Assembly: GCA_019925795.1 (NCBI GenBank)
Contig: CM034313.1
Location: 2,264,501-2,328,500 of the forward strand
Origin: Dendrobium chrysotoxum
Lineage: Eukaryota > Streptophyta > Magnoliopsida > Asparagales > Orchidaceae
Length of the DNA: 64,000 bases
Direction of reading: 5' to 3'
Shown one piece after another: positions 1 through 11,010 of this stretch (positions are counted from its first letter, which is position 1; each line of letters begins with the position of its first letter). A program made the translations under genes and the position numbers. The notes under the pieces are model-generated. The model did not search any database and was not told where the DNA came from. It was given only the letters and a program-made list of their open reading frames with translations.

Positions 1-187
1 TTTGTTTTCTAATTTTTATTTTCGAATTGCCATGTCTAAATCAAGTTAACTATTTTCTATAATATAAAAAATAAACGGTTAGTTATTTTTGTACTGAAAA
101 GTTGATTTAAGAAGTACTTGAAATCTGTTTTAATAAGTAATAAAAAAGTCGTCCCAAATGAAGCCTATGATTTTTTTTTTACATTAA

Positions 188-296
188 GGCTTCATTTGGA
201 ACAACTTTAGATCATTACTTTTCTTCTGCTTTTATAAGATTTTTGTACTACAAAAACAGTTTCATAAAGCATAAAAAAACCTTCCCAAACGAAACC
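188..296. mobile_element. Tourist-like MITE, complete copy
   Basis: A 109-bp foldback element. It starts GGCTTCATTTGGAACAAC and ends CCTTCCCAAACGAAACC, so the ends are imperfect inverted repeats. It is flanked on both sides by TAA (185-187 and 297-299), the target duplication expected of PIF/Harbinger-derived Tourist MITEs. The same family recurs near 6269-6381, 7490-7612, 9714-9933, 10888-11010, 15039-15158 and 19176-19303. It encodes nothing. Confidence 0.7.
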
Positions 297-312
297 TAAG
301 TGAGTTGTAACT

Positions 313-660
313 AGGGGTGTAAGTAACCTGGCTCGAGCTCGACTCATTAACAAGCTCACGAGTCAAGTTTATCGAGTCATAAGTTCAAGTTCGAGCATGT
401 ACTCGAGCTTATATATTAAACGAGCTTGAGCTCGAGTTTAGCAAGGCTCATAAGCTCATTAAGCTGTCTAGTTAGCTTAAAATATATTAAAATTTTAATT
501 TAATCTAGCATTATATAATATTTTTTAATAATTTTAAATTGATTTTATATTAAAAAAATTCTTAAAAAAAATAAGAACTTTAATTTGAAACTAAGAAATC
601 GAACTCAACAATCGAGTCAAGCTTAAGCTTTTCAAATTGAGTTAAGCTTAGTAAATGAAT
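313..660. mobile_element. hAT-like non-autonomous repeat (CTAGGGGTGTAAGT end)
   Basis: The left end reads CTAGGGGTGTAAGTAACC and is followed by many GAGCTCGAG-type motifs (313-440), then an AT-rich centre, then TCGAGTCAAGCTTAAGCTT near 613. The same end and interior occur at 7030-7476. The right boundary is unclear because the copy is eroded against the P450 splice acceptor. Assignment to hAT is inference from the short inverted ends. Confidence 0.4.
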
Positions 661-680
661 ATTTGGTCAAATTTCTACAG

Positions 681-1301
681 GACATACTCTTTGCTGGCAC
701 AGATACATCATCCACTACAATGCAATGGGCCATGTCTGAGCTGATGAGAAATCCCAAAGCAATGGAGAAGATGCAAAAGGAGATCCGACAAGTGGCCGCA
801 ATGGGACGAAAGAGACAAATAGAAGAAGAAGACCTCAACCAGCTCGACTACTTAAAACAAGTTATCAAAGAGACTTTAAGGCTCCATCCTTCCCTTCCAT
901 TACTGTTGCCGAGATTGTGCCGCGAGACCTGCCAAGTGCAAGGATACACAGTACCGGCCGGCACGAGAGTTCTAGTCAATGCGTGGGCATTAGGCAGGGA
1001 TTCTCGATACTGGAAAGAGCCAGAGAGGTTTTGGCCGGAGAGGTTTAATGAAGCGTTGGTGGATTTCAAAGGAGCTAATTTTGAGTTCTTGCCGTTCGGA
1101 GCTGGGCGAAGGATTTGCCCAGGGATAAATTTTGGACTGGCGAGTGTGGAGCTTGTGTTGGCTAATCTGTTGCTTTGCTTTGATTGGGAGCTTCCGGATG
1201 GACTGAGGGCTGAGGATTTGGATATGAGTGAGGTCAGTGGATCAACTACAGGAAGGAAGGTTGATTTGTGTCTGCTTGCAACTCCATATGTTTCAAGCTA
1301 A
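681..1301 (+). CDS. Cytochrome P450, CYP71-type, last exon (partial gene)
   Basis: This is the C-terminal exon of a haem-thiolate mono-oxygenase, normally anchored to the ER membrane and acting in specialised metabolism. It opens after a TTTCTACAG acceptor with [11 protein letters not shown], the oxygen-binding I-helix motif, at the conserved phase-0 intron site of A-type plant P450s. In order it shows the K-helix ExxR (KETLR, 870-884), the PERF-type motif (PERFWPERF), the haem loop [13 protein letters not shown] with its cysteine ligand (about 1081-1119), and a normal C-terminus ending at TAA 1299-1301. About 206 residues are present; the N-terminal half lies left of the window. No stop or frameshift is visible, so the exon looks functional. 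The substrate cannot be read from this fragment; CYP71 family is the best level of assignment. Confidence 0.88.
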   Translation, partial: DILFAGTDTSSTTMQWAMSELMRNPKAMEKMQKEIRQVAAMGRKRQIEEEDLNQLDYLKQVIKETLRLHPSLPLLLPRLCRETCQVQGYTVPAGTRVLVNAWALGRDSRYWKEPERFWPERFNEALVDFKGANFEFLPFGAGRRICPGINFGLASVELVLANLLLCFDWELPDGLRAEDLDMSEVSGSTTGRKVDLCLLATPYVSS

Positions 1302-2763
1302 GCTCCCATTTTCAATGAAATTAAGTTTTTATGTTAAAAAGGTGTCTGAATGAGCTAAGAAGTTTGTCTTGAATTAAGAGAGAGATCCATCTTTGGGTGG
1401 ATTATTTGAATAAAGTGATTGCATACGTAAAATGCAAATAATTTTAGAAGTATTTCAGAGATTTGTATGAGGATGTGTAGGTAGAATGCATAAGAGCTGT
1501 ATATAAAGTTGTATAGGTGTAAATTTGATGAGGCCACTTTTTTACACACATATGCATAATCCTATGATTATAGGCATCAAATATGCACATAATTGATGCA
1601 CAATATGTACATCTACTTTAGAAGCTATAAAAAAAGTGCATTCATCTAATTTATGACCTGTTTGGAGCAGCTTTGTGACTTATTTGTATTTAACACAATT
1701 ACAATTTTGTTTGACTTCCTAAAAATCTTTATGATAGTAAGTTACTTTTAGCAATCAGATCTATAATATTTGAAACCAATGAAAAAGCTGTAATCCAATT
1801 TTTAATAATACATTTAGTGCCTATTCGAGACTGCTGCAATGTTTTATAAAATTGACTGTGAAGTTACTGTAGAGAAAGCTACTTCGCTACCATTGTTGCA
1901 GAAAGCAACTTTTCACCACATAAATTTTTAAGAAGTAATGAAAAAATAGCAAAAAAATAATTGTGAAAAGAAATTGTGATTATTGTCTCAAAAATAAAAT
2001 AGTCAGAAAACTCTCCCAAACAAATCCTTATAGTACTAAAGATAGCTTTCAACAAAATTTCTTTCTCCATAATATCTTCAGAACCAGTGAACCACCTTTT
2101 ATAGAATCCATAGCCACACAAACAAACCCTTAGTATGTACAAAGATAATATCTAGCACCGCCAATGAGAGATAGCAATGGGTGGATGCAAAGTACTTATT
2201 TGATTAATCGAATGAGGAAAAATTTTGGGTTAGGATAATTTGAAAATAATTTCTCTTTAAAATGTTTATATTATAAATAATTATTTTTTTGTGTAATCAT
2301 ATATTTTTACTTATATGAATAATTGTTATTTTTAATACTTTAAATTAATTATATTTTTGGAATTTATTTAGGTGAATATAAATTAGTTTATTTTTACTTC
2401 CTAGTTGATATAAAAGTAACTAATTTAGAAATATATTGTTTAATAAATATGAAATTTAAAAGGAATTTCTTCTCATATTTTTTAAGTAATAATATATTTA
2501 TAAAATAGAAAATAAATGTAAAGAAAGAAAAAAAAAACAAATCTTCCCTAAAAAACTCTTGCTTATATAGCGTCAATGATATTATACACATATTGTGCTT
2601 GCTTTTGGGTGGAAATTAGTGAAAATTTTCTCAAGAAATTTATGTGAGTTGCAGCTTGTTCATGAGGCTCGCATTAGTATTTTTTTTCTCATAAAATGAA
2701 TTTTGTTTGAGTTAGTAAATAAAATAAATTAATTTTGAAAATATTATTAATTTGTAAATGCCA

Positions 2764-2833
<70 letters not shown>

Positions 2834-3589
2834 TTATAAATTAAAATAAGAAGATTATATTATAATTCAATTATTTATAAATATAAAAAATATCAATATA
2901 GGCTGTCAAAAAGTTAAAAATAAAGTTAAGAAATTTAAAATATATATCTATATTTGAATTTTTCACCTCCTCAATAAAATAAATTCCCAGACCACTAAAT
3001 TATTTTTAATTATTATTTTAAAAAATGAACAATAATTATTATTTTAAAAAATGAACAAATTAGTGTGAGAATATTTAGATAAAAAATAGTTACGATTAGC
3101 TTTAAAGCTATTGGATCTACAAAAAGTAATAAATAAATAATTTTTATTATACTTGTTGCATAGCAGAATATTTGTGGTGGTAGGGAGACATTAATGTCTT
3201 AGCTTTGTACAAGGATTTAACATATATATAAATAAGAGAGTAGTTACAAGAATCACCAGATGATTTATGTGAAAATCTCGAAGAAGGAAAAAAATACTTT
3301 GGCCTAATTGAAAGGATTCCGCTAGTGTTTGCCATCAATTATAAATAATGTCATTTTCTCATGATCAAAAAATATGCTTATATAATATAGTAGGCATAGA
3401 TTATACATAATGGATTTCAATATTATGGAACTTGGAAGAGCCATGTGGCATAAAGAGTCGCCATCAAGAGATCGCTTGTTGTTTATTTGACCATTCTCCC
3501 TTGAGGAGAGGAGATCATGCATTAACCAAGAAGTATAGTATAAATGTTGGTGCTAGTATTAATAATCAAAGTTGATAATGATATCATCC
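1302..3589. other. AT-rich intergenic DNA with MITE remnants
   Basis: No gene is supported here. Eroded pieces with CCTGTTTGGAGCAGC (about 1655) and CTCCCAAACAAATCC (about 2010) ends resemble short hAT- or Tourist-type MITEs. There is a duplicated block of about 23 bp at 3015-3058 and a TA microsatellite at 2768-2831. The short ORFs have no recognisable composition or motif. Confidence 0.5.
2768..2831. repeat. (TA)n microsatellite
   Basis: An uninterrupted run of about 32 TA units in AT-rich intergenic DNA. Confidence 0.97.
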
Positions 3590-4340
3590 ATTGTCTTTGT
3601 GAGCGAAGGCACGTGTTATTGATGGTGGTAGGTGACAAAGCCAGCTGTCGTCGGTGTAGCAAGACAACATTGGTAAGAGGTTTATAGTCAGACAACCATG
3701 GTCAAAGGACCGAAGTAGGCCAACAATGATCAAAGGGCATTATTTGGATAATAATGATTAAAAGACTATTGTCAAGCGATAGTAGTTGGAGGAACACAAT
3801 ATGACGACAATGGTTGGAAGATCTTAGGAGGACCATAATCAGATGGCGGTGGCAAGGGGATCATAATCTAGAGATGGTGATTAAATTATCATAGTTGACG
3901 TTGGTGGTTGGAGAATTATAATCGAGCAATAGTGGTAAGAGGATCATAGTCGAGAGACAAAGTTAAATGATCATAATATTCAGGTGGCGTAGGTCAAAAG
4001 ATTGTAGTTGAATTATAGTAGTTTGAGGACCATAGTGGCAATAGTGGTTAGAAAATGTAGTTAGCGATGGTAGTCAGAATCATAATCAGCCGATAATGAT
4101 CAGATGATCATAGTTGAGTGATAGCTATCGGTGAATAGTATTCTAGCTAAAAAGGTTGGCAGATTGTAATTCGACAATAGTGATCAAGAGAATATAGTTG
4201 GACAACAGCGGTTGAGGCATCATAGTTGGGCGGTGGCGGTAGGAAGACTAATCAAGCGATAGAGGTCTAAGGAGTATTGACGAGTGATGGTGGTTGGATA
4301 ACCACCCAAGCCATGCTAGCCCTAAGACAGTAATTGGTGG
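3590..4340. repeat. Degenerate minisatellite, about 35-45 bp unit
   Basis: A long stretch of poorly conserved tandem units built around GATCATAGTCGAGCGATAGTGG-like words (ATCATAGT, GTGGTTGGA, CAATAGTGGT recur). Unit length drifts, and no unit is a perfect copy of its neighbour. The downstream tail (about 4640-4990) resembles 11980-12200, where a much shorter version of the same words occurs, so this is probably an expanded array inside a dispersed repeat. No coding potential is evident. Confidence 0.6.
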
Positions 4341-5161
4341 TTTGGCGGTGGTATAATGATTGTGGTTGGGTGGCGTTTTGACGGCAGTAGTTAGACATTT
4401 TTCTGACCACAGCAGTTGAGCGATAATGCTTGGGTGGGAAGGCTCCAAGTTTTCTGGAATTTCAAGCCAAGATCTAAACTCCTTGTTTATGTTGAGAGTA
4501 TGGGCTTATTTATAGATTTTTTTTAGCAATATGTCTCATAAATATTATCAAAATTCAAAACACCATATCCCTGAATTTTTACATTATTTAGGTGCCTTAA
4601 TTTTGACATAATTAGACGGTTTTAGTCTCGTTAGATTCATCTTATGGAGGCATTCAATTTTATTATAAGCATGAGAGATTTGGAGCTCATTTGATCATTC
4701 AGTTAATATCCTAAAACTTTCAATTATACTTCAAGTGCATGATCTGGGCTTATTTTAGCTCTAATAAGATCACTTTTTATGTTGATGTGCTTATCTCGTC
4801 GAGACATTCAATTAAACTCTAAATATGTTGAAATTGAAGTTCGTGCCGTCATGAACTTAATTTTAAAACTTTTCAACTCCAATATACATTGGGATTTATG
4901 TCCAATCAAATTAATTTTTTATGACATAATGATACTCATCTTAAAATAAATTTAAAATTTTCAAAATTTATTTTAATTAAAAATTAAATCAAACATCCTT
5001 ACTTTTTTTTTTCTTTAAATATATTGTCATGTTTTCCTTGTCAAGAAGGCAACCATTTAAGAGCCTCCGCCTGCCGCCTTCCACGTCCAAAGTGCAAGAA
5101 AGACTGCAATTAGTACACTTCATGGCACCCAATACGCCAATCTCATCTCATTAATTATTAA

Positions 5162-5171
5162 TTATATTTTA
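5162..5171 (+). promoter_or_regulatory. Candidate TATA box of the chitinase gene
   Basis: TTATATTTTA lies about 108 bp before the ATG at 5279. With the usual spacing of about 30 bp, transcription would start near 5195, downstream of the in-frame ATG at 5183. This favours the later start codons. Confidence 0.35.
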
Positions 5172-5278
5172 AACAACCCACATTGACGATGCAATCAAAG
5201 ATCGTCCAATTCTTCCCCTGTTTTCTTCTTAAAAATCTCAACTTGACTCTCACCCTACAAATTTCCTGGTGGAAAGCC

Positions 5279-6256
5279 ATGAATCAAGGAACTAATATGC
5301 CTTCCAAAAACCTTCTTTTTCCCTTCCTGATCTTCCAATTCCTCTTCATCAACCTCTATCCGCTGCCTTCCTTCTCCTCTTCCTCCGCCGCCGCAGCGGC
5401 CTCCGCCCCGGCACCGCAAAGCTCCCTCCTTTTCAGAGAATACATCGGCGCAGAGTTCAACGGCGTCAAATTCTCCGACGTCCCCATAAACCCCCACGTG
5501 AACTTCCACTTCATCCTCTCCTTCGCCATAGACTACACTCCCGACGGAAATTCCTCCACCAACGGCCTTTTCAACGTCTTCTGGGATAGCCAAAACCTCT
5601 CTGCTTCTCAAGTAAACCTCATCAAACAAAATCATCGCAACGTCAAAGTCGCCCTTAGCCTCGGCGGAGATACCGTCAATGGCCAATTCGCCTACTTCAA
5701 TCCCATTTGCATCGACTCATGGGTCAGCAACGCCGTCTCCTCCCTCACCAAAATCATCAAAGAATACAATTTGGATGGAATCGATATCGACTACGAGCAC
5801 TTCAGCGCTGACTCCGATACCTTCGCAGAGTGCATTGGAAGGCTATTGAAGACTCTTAAATGCAATAACGTTATATCTTTTGCTTCAATAGCGCCTTACG
5901 ATTACTACGACGTGCAGAGCCATTACATTGCTCTGTGGGAAAAGTATGGGGAGTTGATAGACTACGTCAATTTTCAGTTCTATGCTTATCCTTCGAACAC
6001 AACAATTTCTCAATTTCTGAACTATTTTGACATACAGTCTGCAAACTATGAGGGAGGGAAGGTGTTAGTGAGCTTTTCTAGTGATACCAGTAGCAGTGGA
6101 GGGTTGTCGCCGGAGAAAGGTTTCTTCACTGCGTGTGAATGTCTCAGGAGGGATGGAAAGCTTCATGGAATCTTTGTATGGTCTGCAGATGATTCAGTGA
6201 AGTATTGCTTCAGGTATGAGGAGTTCTATCAAAATATTCTTGCTGGATATTTATGA
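5279..6256 (+). CDS. Secreted GH18 chitinase, tulip-bulb type (chitinase 2-like)
   Basis: An intron-less gene of about 325 codons for a glycoside hydrolase family 18 protein, which cleaves chitin beta-1,4 bonds by substrate-assisted catalysis. A hydrophobic signal peptide rich in L, F and P is followed by a Ser/Ala spacer. The mature domain starts near [12 protein letters not shown], and KVALSLGG is the second-strand SxGG motif. The catalytic signature [10 protein letters not shown] (about 5773-5802) keeps all three acidic residues of DxxDxDxE, so activity is plausible. NFQFYAY and the WSADDS end strands complete the barrel. The reading frame is open from 5183, but the first 32 residues do not look like a signal peptide and precede the likely transcription start, so ATG 5279 (or 5297) is preferred. 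The closest family known to me is tulip bulb chitinase and related monocot chitinase 2-like proteins. The protein is inferred to be secreted or vacuolar, in defence or storage. Confidence 0.9.
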   Translation: MNQGTNMPSKNLLFPFLIFQFLFINLYPLPSFSSSSAAAAASAPAPQSSLLFREYIGAEFNGVKFSDVPINPHVNFHFILSFAIDYTPDGNSSTNGLFNVFWDSQNLSASQVNLIKQNHRNVKVALSLGGDTVNGQFAYFNPICIDSWVSNAVSSLTKIIKEYNLDGIDIDYEHFSADSDTFAECIGRLLKTLKCNNVISFASIAPYDYYDVQSHYIALWEKYGELIDYVNFQFYAYPSNTTISQFLNYFDIQSANYEGGKVLVSFSSDTSSSGGLSPEKGFFTACECLRRDGKLHGIFVWSADDSVKYCFRYEEFYQNILAGYL

Positions 6257-6268
6257 TTTAAGTTTGAT

Positions 6269-6381
6269 TAGGGACGACTTCCTTATTTTTTTTTAAAATA
6301 GTTTATTAGTAAACAAATTTTAATTTTTTACTATAAAGCTACTTTAAGAAGCAGAAAGAAAGTCGTCCCAAATAAAACCTT
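6269..6381. mobile_element. Tourist-like MITE copy
   Basis: It begins near AGGGACGACTTCC and ends AAGTCGTCCCAAATAAAACC followed by TTA, matching the ends of the 188-296 family. It lies 13 bp past the chitinase stop and so could form part of that gene's 3' UTR. Confidence 0.55.
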
Positions 6382-7029
6382 AGTTATTGGGAGAGGGTAT
6401 ATTGAAGCTGCTTATATGATGAATAAACATGTGTTTGAGCAATGCTCGATTCAACTCGATGAGTGATCAAGCTTGCCAAGGTTAAAAAAGAATAATAAAA
6501 TATTAATTTTACATAATTTATGCAAGAAAATTATACATTTAACTATCTTATAAGTTATATAATTAAAGATTAAACAAGTTGCACACTTCATTGAATTGGA
6601 GCTATAGAGTCGAGTTCAAGCTTACAATGAGCTATATCAAGTCAAGCTCGAGTTCAATTATTGAGCTCAAGACCAAATTTGAGCCACAACTTATAATATT
6701 GAGTCGAGCGTGAGTCGGAGTTGACTCGAGCTAGAAAATTTGTGGTTGTAGATAGAATGTATAATATCTCAATTTTATAAAATGATTCAACACGTACAAA
6801 TAAAAGTTCCTAGAGATACTATAATTTCTTTAAGTGAAAAATCTAAAAAAATTGAAAAACTATGAGACTGGACCTAGTTGAAATAGTTCACTATATAATC
6901 CATGATACAAGAGTTTGATCTTCTCTATAATTAAAAATAAAAATTTGATTCCGAATGTAGAAATTATTTGATTTATAATGTAAGAAAGTATCAGAAAAAA
7001 TCTTTTAATTGTACTCTATAGTGTTTAAC

Positions 7030-7476
7030 ACTAGAGTTGTAAGTGAGTCAGGCCGATACAAGCTCGTCTCGATAAATAACTCATGAGTTGAGCTCAATGA
7101 GCTAACGAGTCAAGTTTGAGCTAGTGATTAATCACTTGCTTGTGACCCAACTCATTTAAAATATATCAATGCAACATGTACTTAAATATATTAGCATTTA
7201 GCAGTTTAAGTATAAAATTGTTAAACATATTTTAAAACTATCTCATTTCATTATATCAAGTAATTCATAATTATTTTTCTTCTAGTTTATCATTATTTCA
7301 ACTATTTAATTATAATAATATTTAAATCAAAATCATTTTCTCTCTTTCATAGTAAATGAGTTGGCTCGTGAGATGATTAAACTTAAGATCGAGCTCGAAT
7401 TCGATTAATTAAACAGGTTCAAGCTCAAATTAAAAGTCACTCGAGCTCGGATCTACTCACTTACACCTCCACTTTG
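7030..7476. mobile_element. hAT-like MITE with GGTGTAAGTGAG ends
   Basis: The left end TAGAGTTGTAAGTGAGTC and the right end, read on the other strand as TGGAGGTGTAAGTGAGTAG, are imperfect inverted repeats. Both are followed inward by GAGCTCGAG-type motifs. The element is about 445 bp, AT-rich in the middle and non-coding. Flanks TTTAACAC and CTTTGCAC agree at only part of the 8 positions, so the hAT-type duplication is uncertain. Confidence 0.55.
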
Positions 7477-7937
7477 CACGTCACGGCCCTTCTAAGTAAG
7501 AATTTATTGTGCTATGCCTGAGATAATTTCAGACCGTTGCTTTTTTCCTACTTTTAAGAAATTTTTGAACTAAAAAATAGCTTTATAAGCAATAAAAAAA
7601 TCGTCCCAAACAAAACCTAAATCTTTTTAAATCTACCTCTATCTCCTACACCTCTAAATTATGATAAGCATTAAGCCTTCATCACCCGGAAAGAAATCTA
7701 CACCTCACGATAAGAGGATGTGTTTTTAGACATAAAATCAATCATGAATAGGCTCAAAATTCTGTCAGTGTGTGGGATCGATGGGACAAAAGAAATCAGC
7801 TCATAGGGGACCTTTCACATGGCTCGATCAACCATTCTATCCTATTTTAAGCCGCAGAAAATGAGGAGCTTTGTCTTTTTGCACTCTTCCAGTTCATCAC
7901 TTTAGAGCACTTGCACTTTATTTATTAAATATATTTT

Positions 7938-8020
7938 GAGACCGGGTATGCGGCTAAGTGGTTGACGGAACACGTTCCTCTCATCTCACTTGGACTCGAA
8001 TCTCCTAACTGTAAAAAAAA
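7938..8020 (+). mobile_element. SINE-like fragment with tRNA-type A and B boxes
   Basis: GCGGCTAAGTGGTTGACGG matches an RNA polymerase III A box. GGACTCGAATCTCC about 45 bp later resembles a B box, and an A-rich run follows. This is the layout of a tRNA-derived plant SINE head. No full tRNA cloverleaf can be drawn, so it is not called a tRNA gene. Confidence 0.35.
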
Positions 8021-8394
8021 AGATATTTTAGTTTTTTTTTTATATAAATGAAAGTGAGATCACATTTAGTCAATTTTATTGATAAAAAAGTTTATATTTA
8101 TTTACAAAATAATAAATTCATCAAAAAGTTAAAAAGGGCTTAAAATATTAGTAATATATATAGGGATGTTAATGAATCTAGCTTACCCATGAGGCAGCTT
8201 GAACTAAACTCGCTAATGAGCTTGTGAGTCTAATTTATCGAGGCATGAGTTTTGGGGCGAGTTTAAATTCTGTCTTGATCTTGCCCCGGCTCGGCTCATC
8301 GGCTTGATTATTATTATTATTATTATTTTATCATATAAATTTAAAAACATAAATAAAAATAAAACTAAAAACATATATGAATGCATATAAACTT

Positions 8395-8402
8395 TATAAA
8401 TA
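8395..8402 (+). promoter_or_regulatory. TATA box of the PMEI gene
   Basis: A perfect TATAAATA lies 57-64 bp before the ATG at 8459. It is downstream of the earlier in-frame ATG at 8381, so that ATG should not be in the mRNA. This supports the 8459 start. Confidence 0.6.
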
Positions 8403-8458
8403 TCTACACCTCTTCTTCTTCCCTGCTCACGATCTCCCATTCTCTCTGCCCATTATCC

Positions 8459-9019
8459 ATGGCCTCCCTCTCCAACTCTTTCTTTATCCTCCACCTTCCC
8501 CTCCTCCTGCTCCTTCTCCTCCTTCACTTCTCCTCTTCCCTCTCCACTACTCTCATTGAAATAACATGCAAATCCACCTCTTACCCCGACTTTTGCGTCG
8601 CCGCCATCTCATCCACCAGTCCTCAAACCTCCTCCACCACCGACACCCGCGACCTTTCATCCATATTCCTCTCCTTAGCCCTCTCCAACGCCACCAACTC
8701 ATCCTCCTACGCCACTTCGCTTGCCGCCTCCGCTATGACCGAGGAACCCATTCGCCCTCTCCTTCGCGCTTGCTCACTCAAATACGCCGCAGCCGGCGAT
8801 GCCCTGAACTGGGCTTTGCGGGAGCTCTCGGCAGAGTCTTATGACAACGCCTTTGTTCACGCTAGTGCGGCCGCAGAATACCCTATTGCCTGCCGCATGC
8901 TCTTCGCGCAACAGAGGCGAAAGCCGACAGCTTTGTACCCGCCGGAACTTGGCCGAATGGAAGAAGAACTTAGGCGGCTGTGTACTGTGGCTTTGGAGAT
9001 CATTTCGCTTCTTGGTTGA
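8459..9019 (+). CDS. Pectin methylesterase inhibitor (PMEI domain, secreted)
   Basis: A single-exon gene of 186 codons. The start is the ATG in the strong context CCATGGCC. A Leu-rich signal peptide (about residues 5-28) leads into a PMEI four-helix bundle. Family landmarks are visible: the first cysteine pair CKSTSYPDFC at the start of the mature part, a second pair formed by the Cys of LRACSLKYAAAGDAL and the Cys of YPIACRML, and a last Cys in LCTVAL. The length and alanine/serine-rich helices fit the family. Such proteins bind pectin methylesterases (or, in sister proteins, invertases) in the cell wall and block the active site. PMEI is favoured over invertase inhibitor mainly by the overall sequence. 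The gene is strongly GC-rich at third positions, unlike its AT-rich surroundings. About 4 kb downstream on the same strand lies a PME gene that could encode a target, which is inference. Confidence 0.85.
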   Translation: MASLSNSFFILHLPLLLLLLLLHFSSSLSTTLIEITCKSTSYPDFCVAAISSTSPQTSSTTDTRDLSSIFLSLALSNATNSSSYATSLAASAMTEEPIRPLLRACSLKYAAAGDALNWALRELSAESYDNAFVHASAAAEYPIACRMLFAQQRRKPTALYPPELGRMEEELRRLCTVALEIISLLG

Positions 9020-9713
9020 GGTTTTTCTTACTTGTGAGTGAGTGAGTTTAGATTGAAAGTGTTCGTTATCCTTCGTAATGAGTTTTTGAAACTATGATCT
9101 ATTATATATCATTGGAGCAGTCTTTACTATTTACCGTAGACTTTTCTCTTTTAGCGGTCTTTTCCGATCTGCTTATTCTCCATCTGCAGCTCATTTATAT
9201 ATTTGTACTATTTCTACGCTTCTGGGTTTCTGTAAAACCTTAAGAAGTAATCATGGTTTTTTTACATCTTTCTTCCTTTACCTTTCACGGTTTCAAGGGA
9301 CTCCGCCACCGGCACCGCCGGCCGTGGGCCACCGGTCATCTGATCATAACCTTCTTTATATTTTACATTGCATTTATTTACTTCAAATTAAATAAAAAAA
9401 ATTATAATCATGCATTTCATTTGTACCCATTCAAATAACTCCTAATTATTTTTTTTGTTTTTCAGCCAACCAAACCGCTCTTATATCTCTGGAATTTCGT
9501 TATAATGTCCTATATAATGACAGCAGCATAATTACTTCCAATTCTAAGGCAACAGATTCCTTAAAAATTCCTTCCCAGTCGTCATTGCAATTTTGTTCTA
9601 CTGGTTTTCTGCCACTTTTGAATCGCAGCATTATGCTGTAGCTGCCACCATCCTGCAGTGGCAACTGGTAAGCCAACATACATGCCGACTTGTGTGCTTC
9701 GGAAGACAATCAC

Positions 9714-9933
9714 ACTTAAATTTTATTTGAGATAACTTTCTTAATACTTTTAAAATCAGTTTTTTAATATAAAAATTTATAGTTTAAAAAATTTTTGTAT
9801 TAAAAAGTTGCTTTGAAAAGGAATAAGAAAGTCATCCATGACGACTTTCTTACTATTTTTTAAAGCAACTTTTTAGTAAAAAAATTTCATTTGTTGTATC
9901 AGAATGCTGCTTTAAGAAGCAGTAAGAAAGTCG
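9714..9933. mobile_element. Two adjoining Tourist-like MITE copies
   Basis: The first copy runs to AAGAAAGTCATCC (about 9835) and the second starts at GACGACTTTCTTAC and ends at AGCAGTAAGAAAGTCG. They abut almost directly, so the junction is itself a palindrome (TCATCCATGACGA). Outer ends have lost the GCCTAA-type termini. Confidence 0.5.
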
Positions 9934-10887
9934 CATGTTGCATTGATTAAAAAAGCATAAAAAGAGTAAAAAAAGTACCAACTGGTAGGGAAACTACCTA
10001 TGTCTTCCCACCATTAAAATAAAAACAAGCAAAACAGGAAAGAGTACTATTGCTACTACAATCAATCTCACTCCATATATGAGTGTAACAAAAAAGTATA
10101 AAGACTAAAAACAGAAAGACAGAAGAACCTCCTTAGCAGGTGAAATTATTAGGTGCGGAGTCCGGACGGAGTTCAGAGGCAAATAAAATGCGCCACGTCA
10201 TAAAAAAAATGTACCAAGCTCGGTACCAATTTGTACCGAGCATAATACCGCACTAAACGGAACCGGACGGGAGAACCATCCTGTATCCGCAAAGAATAAT
10301 CGCTCCCTTAGCAGGCACTGTAATGTCCCCCATATATTAACTTTGAGTACCAACAAAATAAGCAAGAAGTCACCAAGCCTGTTCTCTTACAACATCGTTA
10401 CACTTTGCAGCTCTTAAAAGATACCGATTTCCTTGCAAGCAAACCTAAATGAACTCCCATCACGCAACCAACACAATGGGACCGGTGATTATCCCCTCCC
10501 ACATTCCACCCAATGCTTATGGGTTACTAAGGCGTCTGTTATATCTCACCTTATCATGATCTGACATCACCTTCACATGATTAGTTAATTAGTTTGGTTG
10601 ACTCTATTACTATTGTAGTTCGAGGCCTCAAACTCTCGAGTGCTGCAAATCAAATATCAATATTTTCAAAACCTCTATATTTAAAATATTTGACGTCCAC
10701 CATTAGAATAAAAAAACGTGAGTCTTATTTAAAAATTTTTATGTAAAACTTTCCACCATGTAGCTCACCTTGATTGGAAGTTTTGTTTACAGATCAAGTG
10801 GCTTTGGGTTTGAGTCTTGTGTATGAGACATGCGTGTGAATTTATCTTAAGTGATCTAAATGTCCAAAAAAAAGTTTCCACCATTAA

Positions 10888-11010
10888 GGATTCGTTTGGA
10901 ACGGCTTTCTTAATGCTTTTTAAAGTAGGTATTTATTAGTACAAAAATTAATTTTTTTGTACTAAAAAGCTGCTTTAAGAAGCAGTAAGAAGGTTGTCCC
11001 AAAAAAAGCC
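10888..11010. mobile_element. Tourist-like MITE, complete copy
   Basis: A 123-bp element that starts GGATTCGTTTGGAACGG and ends TTGTCCCAAAAAAAGCC. It is flanked by TAA on each side (10885-10887 and 11011-11013). It has the same internal foldback as the other copies (TTAGTACAAAAA against TTTTTGTACTAA). Confidence 0.7.

Larger units (their letters stand above)
1..680 (+). other. 3' part of the cytochrome P450 intron
   Basis: This AT-rich stretch ends in the acceptor TTTCTACAG at 672-680, directly before the P450 exon. It holds no coding sequence. It contains a complete Tourist-like MITE (188-296), the right part of a related copy (about 60-167), and from about 313 a hAT-like repeat rich in GCTCGAGCTC motifs. 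The donor and first exon of the P450 lie to the left of the window. Confidence 0.6.
6257..8458. other. Intergenic region with four small transposons
   Basis: No gene is supported. In order it holds a Tourist-like MITE (about 6269-6381), a GAGCTCGAG-rich hAT-like remnant (about 6428-6745), a fragment similar to 11340-11520 (about 6760-6960), a clearer hAT-like MITE (7030-7476), another Tourist-like right end (to about 7612), a SINE-like piece (7938-8020) and a third GAGCTCG-type remnant (about 8163-8310). Confidence 0.55.

Noticed and set aside
5255..5686. 143-codon minus-strand ORF over the chitinase
   Set aside because: It is the antisense shadow of the GC-biased chitinase codons, with low-complexity Gly/Arg/Glu text and no family resemblance.
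7620..7665. Third RTE LINE tail
   Set aside because: TTTTTAAATCTACCTCTATCTCC resembles the RTE tail on the minus strand, but the match is under 30 bp and lacks the TTG-repeat end.
7935..8020. tRNA gene
   Set aside because: A- and B-box-like words are present, but no cloverleaf stems pair; a SINE-like remnant is more likely.
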